DNA from: Candidatus Cloacimonadota bacterium
GTDB taxonomy: Bacteria; Cloacimonadota; Cloacimonadia; Cloacimonadales; TCS61
DNA: 5,333 bases
Direction of reading: 5' to 3'
Assembly: GCA_030668345.1 (NCBI GenBank)
Contig: DAOUUD010000131.1
Location: 1 to 5,333, forward strand
The position numbers were made by a program, and so were the translations under genes. A model generated the notes under the pieces. The model was not told where the DNA came from and ran no database searches. It worked only from the letters and a program-made list of their open reading frames with translations. This document shows, in pieces, positions 1 through 5,030 of the stretch. Position 1 is the first letter of the stretch. Each line of letters opens with the position of its first letter.

Positions 1-1011
1 CTGTCTAAGAAGCATTCAATAAAAACATACATTTCCGATCTATCTATAAAAGAAAATGTCTTGAAACTGATCGAGAATTTTGACCTGGTTGTTGGCGCTG
101 TGCCCGGATTTATGGGCTTTGAAACGGTGAAGACAGTGATCGAAGCAAGTAAGGATATCGTAGATATTTCCTTCTTCCCGGAAGACGCTTTTCTGTTAGA
201 TGAACCGGCAAAGGAAAAAGGTGTTACTGCTATTGTGGATTGTGGAGTAGCTCCGGGAATGAGTAACGTAATTCTGGGTTATCACAATGCCAATATGGAG
301 GTAGAAAAATTCGAATGTTATGTGGGCGGGTTACCGGTTCAGAGAACGCTTCCTTTCCAATATAAAGCTCCATTTTCTCCTATCGATGTGATTGAGGAAT
401 ATATCCGCCTGGCACGTTTTATGGAAAATGGAAAAGTAGTAACAAAACCCGCTCTTTCAGAACCTGAGTTGATAGAGTTTGATGAGATCGGAACCCTGGA
501 AGCATTTAATACAGATGGCCTCCGCTCTCTTTTGAAAACTATGAAAATTCCCAATATGAAAGAAAAAACCATGCGTTATCCCGGACATATCGATTATATG
601 AAAATGCTGAGGGAAACAGGTTTCTTCCAAACTGAAGATATAAATGTGAATGGTATAAAAATCAAGCCAATAAACCTGACATCGAAGCTGCTTTTCTCTA
701 AGTGGAAACTAGGGAAAAATGAACCTGAATTTACCGTAATGAAAATAAAAGTTGCCGGAAAAGAAACTGGAAAATTCATTACCTATGAATATGATCTTTT
801 AGATAGATATGATAAGAAAACCGAAACATCTTCGATGGCTCGCACCACAGGTTATGCCTGTACAGCAGCAGTTAAACTTGTTTTGGATGGTGATTTTACA
901 AGAAAAGGTATAAGTCCGCCGGAATTCATCGGAGCAGAAAAGGGATGTTTTAAGAAGATGCTGGATTATCAAAAAGAGCATGGAATTGTGTATCGGGTGC
1001 GCAAGACTTGA
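1..1011 (+). CDS. Saccharopine dehydrogenase / L-lysine 6-dehydrogenase-like oxidoreductase (5' partial)
   Basis: The frame is open from the first base to a TGA at 1009-1011, giving 336 visible residues. The N-terminus lies upstream: the visible part begins near the end of the Rossmann fold, and I estimate about 45 residues are missing from a family length near 380. The in-frame TTG at 61 is not the start, because starting there would remove the nucleotide-binding fold. Family-like blocks, numbered from the first visible codon, are DLVVGAVPGFMG (28-39), VDISFFPED (54-62), DCGVAPGM (80-87), YVGGLPV (107-113), EAFNTDG (167-173), MRYPGH (191-196), MARTTGY (279-285) and GISPPEFIG (303-311). These resemble bacterial lysine 6-dehydrogenases, which oxidise lysine with NAD(P), and single-domain saccharopine dehydrogenases. 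The substrate cannot be fixed from sequence; carboxynorspermidine-type relatives are less likely. The protein is probably cytoplasmic. The 114-base gap with hairpins separates it from the next gene, so shared transcription is uncertain. Confidence 0.9.
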   Translation: MSKKHSIKTYISDLSIKENVLKLIENFDLVVGAVPGFMGFETVKTVIEASKDIVDISFFPEDAFLLDEPAKEKGVTAIVDCGVAPGMSNVILGYHNANMEVEKFECYVGGLPVQRTLPFQYKAPFSPIDVIEEYIRLARFMENGKVVTKPALSEPELIEFDEIGTLEAFNTDGLRSLLKTMKIPNMKEKTMRYPGHIDYMKMLRETGFFQTEDINVNGIKIKPINLTSKLLFSKWKLGKNEPEFTVMKIKVAGKETGKFITYEYDLLDRYDKKTETSSMARTTGYACTAAVKLVLDGDFTRKGISPPEFIGAEKGCFKKMLDYQKEHGIVYRVRKT

Positions 1012-1040
1012 CTCGCAGCGATGTAGAACGAGTGTGAGTC
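1010..1040. repeat. Imperfect inverted repeat (hairpin) overlapping the stop codon of the dehydrogenase gene
   Basis: The arms GACTCGCA (1010-1017) and TGTGAGTC (1033-1040) pair over 8 positions with one G-U wobble and a 15-base loop. The left arm begins inside the TGA stop. No T-run follows, so it is not a standard intrinsic terminator. Its GC-rich, structured look differs from the surrounding AT-rich DNA and suggests an intergenic repeat, perhaps one unit with the second hairpin at 1070-1098. Copies elsewhere in the genome cannot be seen from this window. Confidence 0.5.
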
Positions 1041-1069
1041 GAGGATTGCTGAAATGAAATATTGATCTC

Positions 1070-1098
1070 GCCCCATCCGGCAGCTGCCGGATCGGGGC
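1070..1098. repeat. GC-rich palindromic element (REP-like hairpin)
   Basis: ATCCGGCAG (1075-1083) is followed directly by its exact reverse complement CTGCCGGAT (1084-1092), an 18-bp perfect palindrome. With C1093 bulged out, the outer arms GCCCC (1070-1074) and GGGGC (1094-1098) also pair, giving 14 pairs in all. As RNA the innermost bases must open to form a loop. A-rich sequence, not a T-run, follows on the + strand, and no T-run follows on the - strand, so a Rho-independent terminator is unlikely in either direction. It ends 27 bases before the transporter start codon. A dispersed palindromic repeat is the best reading; a protein-binding palindrome is the alternative. Confidence 0.6.
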
Positions 1099-1125
1099 AA
1101 GTCCAATAAATAAAAAGGGTAAAAA

Positions 1126-2043
1126 ATGGATAAAAATAAACAAAAATATATTGGCGCAACTGCAATAATAATTGCTGCAATTTTATGGGGATTCGACGGA
1201 GTGGTTTTAACTCCACGGTTATTTAACCTGAACGTAGGATTTGTGGTGTTCATGTTTCATCTTGTTCCATTTGTATTGATGAACACATTTCTTTTCAGGG
1301 AATACCGCAGGCTGAAGGAGTTCACAAAAAGTGATCTTTTCGTATTGATCTCAATAGCATTCTTCGGAGGTGCGCTGGGCACACTGGCTATAGTAAAAGC
1401 ACTTTTCCTGGTTAATTTTCAGCATCTTTCCGTAGTTGTTCTGCTGCAAAAACTACAGCCCATATTTGCCATCATATTAGCTGGGGTTTTCCTGAAGGAA
1501 AAAATTAAGCGTAGATTTATCTTTTGGGCATTACTTGCTATTATCGCCAGTTATTTCTTAACCTTTGGGTTCAAAAAACCTAACATGAGTGAAGATGCTC
1601 CATTGATCCAGGCAGCCCTGTGGGCGCTGGTAGCTGCCTTTTCATTTGGCAGTGCTACTGTTCTGGGGAAAAAAGCTCTAACAAGATTACCTTACTACAC
1701 CACCAATTTTTTCAGGTTCGGATTCACCGCTTTAATGATGTTGATCTATGTTCTTATTACAAATAAGCTGGGAGAATTCTCAAATGTTACTTCCACGAAC
1801 TGGCTTTTTTTCCTGATCATTGCAGTTACCACCGGCTCCGGTGCTATCTTCCTGTTCTATTTTGGATTGAACAAAGTGAAAGCTGTGGTCTCAACCATTT
1901 GTGAGTTGTTCTTTCCCATTTCTGCCATTTTCTTCGATTATTTTATTAACGGTCATGCGCTTTCTGTGGTGCAATGGTTCAGTGCAATTATCATGATAAC
2001 TGCTATAGTTGAAATAAGTTATAAAAGGAAGAAAATACGATGA
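1126..2043 (+). CDS. DMT superfamily transporter, EamA family
   Basis: This is a 305-residue inner-membrane protein, the usual size for the drug/metabolite transporter superfamily. About ten hydrophobic helices are visible, near residues 9-29, 36-57, 70-91, 99-122, 130-148, 160-181, 193-212, 225-245, 252-274 and 280-297. They form two EamA repeats (about 9-148 and 161-297). AAILWGFDGV in helix 1 and LLQKLQPIFAIILAG followed by FLKEKI (about 106-127) are typical of the first repeat. The C-terminus is a basic tail (KRKKIR). Such proteins export or import small metabolites; the substrate is not predictable here. The ATG at 1126 follows a modest AAGGG (1115-1119) with about 6 bases spacing. The stop overlaps the next start as ATGA (2040-2043), suggesting translational coupling, although a transporter has no obvious functional tie to the downstream genes. 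Confidence 0.93.
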   Translation: MDKNKQKYIGATAIIIAAILWGFDGVVLTPRLFNLNVGFVVFMFHLVPFVLMNTFLFREYRRLKEFTKSDLFVLISIAFFGGALGTLAIVKALFLVNFQHLSVVVLLQKLQPIFAIILAGVFLKEKIKRRFIFWALLAIIASYFLTFGFKKPNMSEDAPLIQAALWALVAAFSFGSATVLGKKALTRLPYYTTNFFRFGFTALMMLIYVLITNKLGEFSNVTSTNWLFFLIIAVTTGSGAIFLFYFGLNKVKAVVSTICELFFPISAIFFDYFINGHALSVVQWFSAIIMITAIVEISYKRKKIR

Positions 2044-2645
2044 AAAAAATAATCACGATTTTATTTGTTTGTGCATTATTTATTAAGCTTACAGCGGATG
2101 ATCCAGATATATCACATGATACAGCCCAACCGGACAAAGTCCACTTCCGTGTATTTACCGACCTGGGTGATGAATACGAACTGGTAAGTTATTTCTTTAC
2201 TTCCAATCAGAAAAAGTACTATAAATCATTGGATGAAAACAGAAAGAAACGCTACTTGGAAGCATTCTGGTCAGCTCAGGATACTAACCCTACAACAGAG
2301 AAAAACGAGTTTTTAGAAGAAATTAAGATCAGGATTGCCTACTGCAATGATCATTTTACTCATTTCTATCCCGGCTGGACAACAGACCGTGGTAGAGTTT
2401 ATATCCGGCACGGTGAACCGTATGAGATACTGAATGAAACTACCGGCATGAACACTAAGTATGCACGAAAAGATTATCAGATATGGAAATACAGAATAGC
2501 AGAATATTTAACATATATCTTCATCGATCTTCAACAACATGGCGATTACAGAATGATTTACAGTAATGGCGATGACTCTGAAGGTTCCTGGGCAGATTGG
2601 CATATGTATCTGGGAGAAGATTTTGATGAAGGACAATTATATTAA
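2040..2645 (+). CDS. GWxTD domain-containing exported protein, short form
   Basis: The product is 201 residues. The N-terminus is a signal peptide: MKK, a hydrophobic core (4-15) and probable cleavage after LTA (about 19/20). Cys11 does not sit in a lipobox, so a lipoprotein is unlikely. The GWxTD domain fills most of the mature protein: FWSAQDTNPTTEKNEF (76-91), RIAYCNDHF (98-106), the signature GWTTDRGRVYIRHGEP (112-127), YQIWKY (146-151) and YIFIDLQQHGDY (159-170). The signature matches the domain named for it, found mainly in FCB and related phyla, whose molecular function is unknown to me. Many family members are longer, with extra N-terminal domains; this one is essentially the domain alone. 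The ATG at 2040 has AGGAAG (2026-2031) at 8 bases and overlaps the transporter stop. The lemA start lies 9 bases beyond its stop, so it belongs to the same unit. Confidence 0.9.
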   Translation: MKKIITILFVCALFIKLTADDPDISHDTAQPDKVHFRVFTDLGDEYELVSYFFTSNQKKYYKSLDENRKKRYLEAFWSAQDTNPTTEKNEFLEEIKIRIAYCNDHFTHFYPGWTTDRGRVYIRHGEPYEILNETTGMNTKYARKDYQIWKYRIAEYLTYIFIDLQQHGDYRMIYSNGDDSEGSWADWHMYLGEDFDEGQLY

Positions 2646-2650
2646 GGAGG
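2644..2650 (+). promoter_or_regulatory. Strong ribosome binding site of lemA, overlapping the GWxTD stop codon
   Basis: AAGGAGG, a near-perfect Shine-Dalgarno match, begins within the TAA stop (2643-2645) of the upstream gene and sits 4 bases before the ATG at 2655. It fixes the lemA start. Terminating ribosomes would reach the lemA initiation region directly, consistent with coupled translation. Confidence 0.8.
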
Positions 2651-2654
2651 AGTA

Positions 2655-3266
2655 ATGACAAAAAAGGCAAAAACAGGATGTTTAATTGCAGCAGCAGTTG
2701 CAATTCTTTTGATCATCATCGTGATCTCGAGCCTGGTTGGTTCTTATAACAATATGGTAAAACTTGATGAAGGCGTAAAAGAGAAATGGAGTCAGGTGGA
2801 AAACGTCTATCAACGCAGATATGATCTTATCCCCAACCTGGTGGAAACCGTGAAAGGTTATGCAAAACACGAGCAGGAAACATTCACGCAAGTAACGGAA
2901 GCCAGGGCAAAAGCAGGTGGCACTTTCAATATATCCGAACAGGTTTTGAATGATCCTGCCATGTTCCAAAAGTTTCAACAGGCTCAAGCCGGACTTTCCG
3001 GCGCATTACAACGTTTGATGGTGGTTGTGGAAAAATATCCCGAGCTCAAAGCTAATCAGAATTTCCTGGCACTGCAGGACCAACTGGAAGGTACTGAAAA
3101 TCGCATTACTGTCGAACGAAAAAGATTCAATGAAGCAGCCCGATATTACAACACCTATATCAAACAGTTCCCCAAAATGATCCTTGCCAATATGTTCGGA
3201 TTCAAAGAAAAACAATATTTCAAATCTATGGAAGGAGCGGAAGAAGCTCCAAAGGTAGAATTTTAA
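2655..3266 (+). CDS. lemA: LemA family protein
   Basis: The product is 203 residues, close to the usual LemA length. A lysine-rich start (MTKKAK) precedes one transmembrane helix (about 9-28), then the family's helical domain. Clear family blocks are YNNMVKLDEGV (31-41), KWSQVENVYQRRYDLIPNLV (44-63), ETVKGYAKHE (64-73), ARAKAGG (83-89), YPELKANQNF (128-137), LQDQLEGTENRI (140-151), RFNEAARYYN (157-166) and a C-terminal FGFKEKQYF (181-189). LemA is a conserved membrane-anchored protein of uncertain biochemical role, often encoded beside TPM proteins or the HtpX protease. The positive-inside rule places the bulk of the protein outside the cytoplasm, although older work on Listeria LemA proposed the opposite. 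Cys9 lies before the hydrophobic stretch, so it is not a lipoprotein cysteine. The gene has a strong ribosome binding site and follows the GWxTD gene closely. Confidence 0.96.
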   Translation: MTKKAKTGCLIAAAVAILLIIIVISSLVGSYNNMVKLDEGVKEKWSQVENVYQRRYDLIPNLVETVKGYAKHEQETFTQVTEARAKAGGTFNISEQVLNDPAMFQKFQQAQAGLSGALQRLMVVVEKYPELKANQNFLALQDQLEGTENRITVERKRFNEAARYYNTYIKQFPKMILANMFGFKEKQYFKSMEGAEEAPKVEF

Positions 3267-3270
3267 GAAG

Positions 3271-3430
3271 AACCCGCGAAAAGCACGAAAAAACACGAAA
3301 AAAGATGTTTATGTGACTTCGGTCCGGGAAATAATAAATGATAGATTTACGAAGGGAAAACGAAATTTCGCATATTCAGCGTGATCAGAAATAAGCTTTA
3401 GAATATTTCGCGTGTTTAGCGGGAACAGAA
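3271..3430. repeat. Degenerate intergenic repeat cluster between lemA and the TPM gene
   Basis: This 160-base stretch fills nearly all of the gap 3267-3439. A 26-base unit at 3365-3390 recurs at 3405-3430 with 21 of 26 positions identical (shared ATTTCGC, AGCG and CAGAA), a 40-base period. At the left side, ACGAAAAA-type motifs recur (CGCGAAAA, CACGAAAA, CACGAAAA at 3275-3302). The left edge ACCCGCGAAAAGCACGAAA (3272-3290) matches the reverse complement of TTTCGCGTGTTTAGCGGGA (3406-3424) at 14 of 19 positions, so the cluster is loosely bounded by inverted repeats. From memory, repeats built on CGCGAAA and CACGAAA motifs are common between genes in FCB-group genomes. No open frame of note lies inside. 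TTCAGC (3375-3380), 18 bases, then TAGAAT (3399-3404) could be a weak promoter. Confidence 0.55.
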
Positions 3431-3439
3431 GGAGTTGCC

Positions 3440-4114
3440 ATGCCAAAAATTAATTTAAAAAAAGACGATCTGAAAAAGATAAGCTCGGCAGTTAAAGACG
3501 CAGAAAGTAAGACTTCCGGGGAGATCGCAACAGCCATCATCAAGGAAAGTTACAATTATGCTGTTTATGAACTTCTCTTTGCAGTTATAGTCGGCTTTAT
3601 CTATTTTGTAGTGATGATGTTCTTTGTAGGTAGCATAGAGAACCGGCTGCAGAGTTTGTTCTGGGATTACCATATCGGACATCTGCTTATCTTTTATGGA
3701 TTTTCCACTTTCCTGATGATCGCTCTTTTCTATTTTCTGGGGAATATTTCCACGATCGACAGGTTCATCGTTTCCAAAAAAATTATGCAGCAAAAAGTAA
3801 AAGAACGAGCCTTACGCCAATTTATGGAATCCGGGGTGTATAACACGAAAGACAGAACCGGAATATTGATCTTTATTTCTATCTTGGAAAAAAGAGTTGA
3901 ACTACTTGCAGACAGCGGAATAAATGAGAAAATCCCGCAGAAAAAATGGCAGAGTATTGTAGATAATATCATTAAAGGGATCAAAGAAAAAAACGTCACT
4001 CCGTATTTAATTGAATCCATAAATGAATGTGGTGAACTTTTGGCACAACATTTTCCCATCCAGCCCGGTGATGTAAACGAACTAACCGATGAAATCGATA
4101 TTCTGGAGAAATAA
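3440..4114 (+). CDS. TPM domain membrane protein with the domain split by a transmembrane hairpin
   Basis: The product is 224 residues. It resembles the TPM (formerly DUF477) superfamily, probably the COG3762-type membrane branch. The N-terminal part, ISSAVKDAESKTSGEIATAI (14-33), matches the TPM opening, where a helix leads into a strand. Two transmembrane helices follow (about 42-63 and 81-101), and the domain resumes at RTGILIFISILEKRVELLAD (139-158), GINEKIPQKKWQSIV (160-174), GIKEKN (180-185) and LAQHFPIQPGDVNEL (201-215). There is no signal peptide, so the two soluble parts probably lie on the cytoplasmic side, unlike the downstream paralogue. TPM proteins include Arabidopsis TLP18.3/Psb32, reported to have acid phosphatase activity and to act in photosystem II repair. 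Activity here is unproven. AAGGAG (3429-3434) lies 5 bases before the ATG. The next gene starts one base after the stop, so the two TPM genes are surely cotranscribed. Confidence 0.85.
   Translation: MPKINLKKDDLKKISSAVKDAESKTSGEIATAIIKESYNYAVYELLFAVIVGFIYFVVMMFFVGSIENRLQSLFWDYHIGHLLIFYGFSTFLMIALFYFLGNISTIDRFIVSKKIMQQKVKERALRQFMESGVYNTKDRTGILIFISILEKRVELLADSGINEKIPQKKWQSIVDNIIKGIKEKNVTPYLIESINECGELLAQHFPIQPGDVNELTDEIDILEK
4105..4108 (+). promoter_or_regulatory. Ribosome binding site deciding the start of the second TPM gene
   Basis: GGAG lies 7 bases before the ATG at 4116. An earlier in-frame ATG at 4089 would add nine polar and aromatic residues ahead of a normal signal peptide and lacks a comparable site. 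The 4116 start is therefore preferred; it leaves one base after the upstream TAA stop. Confidence 0.75.
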
Positions 4115-4115
4115 T

Positions 4116-4859
4116 ATGAAAAGAACTATAATATTTACGCTCATTCTTATATCATCTCTATTGGTTGCATTGGAAGTTCCCCGTTTGAAAGGCATGATCA
4201 ACGATTACGGAGACGTTCTTTCCTCTCGCGAAGAAGTGCAGTTAGAACAATTATTACGGGATGCCCAGGCAAAAACCTCTTCTCAAATTGTATTGCTGAC
4301 TATCAAATCCCTGCAAAATGAAAACCTGGAAGATTATTCCCTTCGTGTAGCAGATAAGTGGAAGCTGGGACAGAAAGAATTCGATAATGGTGTTCTGCTT
4401 CTCGTTGCCATGCAAGAGAAGAAAATACGCATCGAAGTGGGTTACGGACTGGAATCGATCCTTACAGATATTAAATGCGGTTATATTATCCGTAACTTTA
4501 TCGTACCGGAATTTAAAAAAGGAAATTTTCCTCAGGGTATTGCCAACGGACTTCTGGCAGTAACAGGATTGATCACAAATGAATTTGAGATCACCGATGA
4601 GCAGTTGGCAAAATATCAGCAGCAGCAGAAAAAAGGGAATAATTCGCAACTTCCAATTGGTTTCATTGTATTTATTATTATGATGATCTTGATGTCGTTT
4701 GGCAGAAGAGGACGGGGTGGCTTATTTACAGCACTCTTTCTGGGAAGTATGCTCTCCGGTGGACGTGGAGGTCGCAGCAGTGGTTTTGGCGGAGGATTCG
4801 GTGGCTTCTCCGGCGGTGGTGGCGGCTTTGGCGGTGGCGGTGCTTCCGGCGGATGGTAA
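4116..4859 (+). CDS. TPM domain protein, YgcG type, with signal peptide and glycine-rich C-terminus
   Basis: The product is 247 residues from ATG 4116. It has a signal peptide (1-18, MKRT plus a hydrophobic core, probable cleavage after VA). The TPM domain spans about 24-152: MINDYGDVLS (27-36), AKTSSQIVLLTIKSL (52-66), KLGQKEFDNGVLLLVA (83-98), KKIRIEVGYGLE (102-113) and PEFKKGNFPQGI (131-142). A Q-rich linker (168-172) leads to a transmembrane helix (about 180-196) and a second short hydrophobic stretch (202-213). A glycine-rich tail ends in GGGGASGGW. This is the standard YgcG-like order: exported TPM domain, membrane anchor, Gly-rich end. The domain should sit outside the cytoplasm. It forms a tight pair with the upstream TPM gene and follows lemA, a frequent neighbour. 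Proposed roles for such proteins, in phosphatase activity or membrane-protein maintenance, are not demonstrated for this branch. I see no frameshift or truncation. Confidence 0.93.
   Translation: MKRTIIFTLILISSLLVALEVPRLKGMINDYGDVLSSREEVQLEQLLRDAQAKTSSQIVLLTIKSLQNENLEDYSLRVADKWKLGQKEFDNGVLLLVAMQEKKIRIEVGYGLESILTDIKCGYIIRNFIVPEFKKGNFPQGIANGLLAVTGLITNEFEITDEQLAKYQQQQKKGNNSQLPIGFIVFIIMMILMSFGRRGRGGLFTALFLGSMLSGGRGGRSSGFGGGFGGFSGGGGGFGGGGASGGW
4758..4856 (+). repeat. Low-complexity glycine-coding tract
   Basis: The tract encodes residues 215-247 of the YgcG-type TPM protein, made mostly of Gly with Ser, Phe and Arg. The DNA is a run of GGN codons, so G+C is far above the rest of the window. It begins with two GGR units, continues with GFGG-like units and ends with ASGGW. 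Such tails are usual in this family. Codon repetition makes the tract prone to length variation between strains. Confidence 0.8.
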
Positions 4860-4926
4860 CAGCATCCTTTATTAGATTATGAGTTCTGTAAAAATAGAGT
4901 GTTTTTGTAAGAAAAGTAAGGAATTA

Positions 4927-4978
4927 TGTCTTTGCGAGTTTTTTTCTTATTGTTACTAACGAAGCAATCTCATTCTTT
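4927..4978. repeat. Probable degenerate copy of an ATTGCGAG/GAAGCAATC intergenic repeat
   Basis: TGTCTTTGCGAG (4927-4938) and CGAAGCAATCTCATTC (4960-4975) closely resemble the two ends of a palindromic intergenic repeat that I recall from many bacterial genomes, with TGTCATTGCGAG on the left and CGAAGCAATCTC on the right. The middle here (4939-4959) is AT-rich with a run of seven Ts at 4939-4945, so the copy is degenerate. The identification is from memory of the consensus, not from another copy in this window. The T-run has no GC-rich stem before it, so I do not call a terminator. Confidence 0.4.
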
Positions 4979-4984
4979 TATAAT
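4979..4984 (+). promoter_or_regulatory. Candidate promoter -10 element for the last gene
   Basis: TATAAT is an exact match to the sigma-70 -10 consensus. The best -35 at normal spacing is very poor (TAACGA at 4957-4962, 16-base spacer). TTGTTA at 4950-4955 would need a 23-base spacer, which is too long. A start site 6-7 bases downstream would fall at about 4990, the first base of the perfect hairpin. In DNA this AT-rich, a lone TATAAT can arise by chance, but its place between a possible repeat and a structured leader supports it. Confidence 0.4.
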
Positions 4985-4989
4985 ATTAT

Positions 4990-5012
4990 GGTTCAATCAA
5001 AATGATTGAACC
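4990..5012 (+). promoter_or_regulatory. Perfect hairpin or operator palindrome upstream of the last gene
   Basis: GGTTCAATCA (4990-4999) and TGATTGAACC (5003-5012) are exact reverse complements around an AAA loop. The hairpin ends just before the GGAGGAGG ribosome binding site (5016-5023) and 18 bases before the ATG at 5031. If transcription starts near 4990 it would form the very 5' end of the mRNA, which typically protects against decay. As DNA it could be a repressor operator. No T-run follows, so it is not a terminator. Confidence 0.6.
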
Positions 5013-5030
5013 TGCGGAGGAGGTTGAATT

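Noticed and set aside
61..1011. TTG at 61 as the start of the dehydrogenase gene.
   Set aside because: The frame is open to the window edge, and residues before the TTG continue the expected Rossmann fold, so the true start is upstream of the window.
799..1143. Minus-strand open frame of 114 codons across the end of the dehydrogenase gene and the first gap.
   Set aside because: It is antisense to a well-supported gene, shows no recognisable domain and covers the palindromes; it looks like a shadow frame.
4254..4649. Minus-strand open frame of 131 codons inside the second TPM gene.
   Set aside because: It lies wholly antisense to a clear TPM domain and its translation has no family motif.
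4089..4859. ATG at 4089 as the start of the second TPM gene.
   Set aside because: It would overlap the upstream gene by 26 bases and put nine non-hydrophobic residues before a normal signal peptide; ATG 4116 has GGAG at 7 bases.
4908..4950. TAAGAAAA and TTTTCTTA arms with a run of seven Ts, a possible terminator after the second TPM gene.
   Set aside because: The stem is entirely A/T apart from one pair and encloses a long loop, and no GC-rich stem lies directly before the T-run, so an intrinsic terminator is not supported.
4879..4959. A 26-codon + strand frame in the gap after the second TPM gene, with five cysteines including two CxC pairs (residues 8/10 and 17/19).
   Set aside because: There is no Shine-Dalgarno sequence before the ATG at 4879, and its 3' part overlaps the putative degenerate repeat; cysteine codons arise easily in TGT-rich sequence. 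Conservation in relatives would reopen the question.
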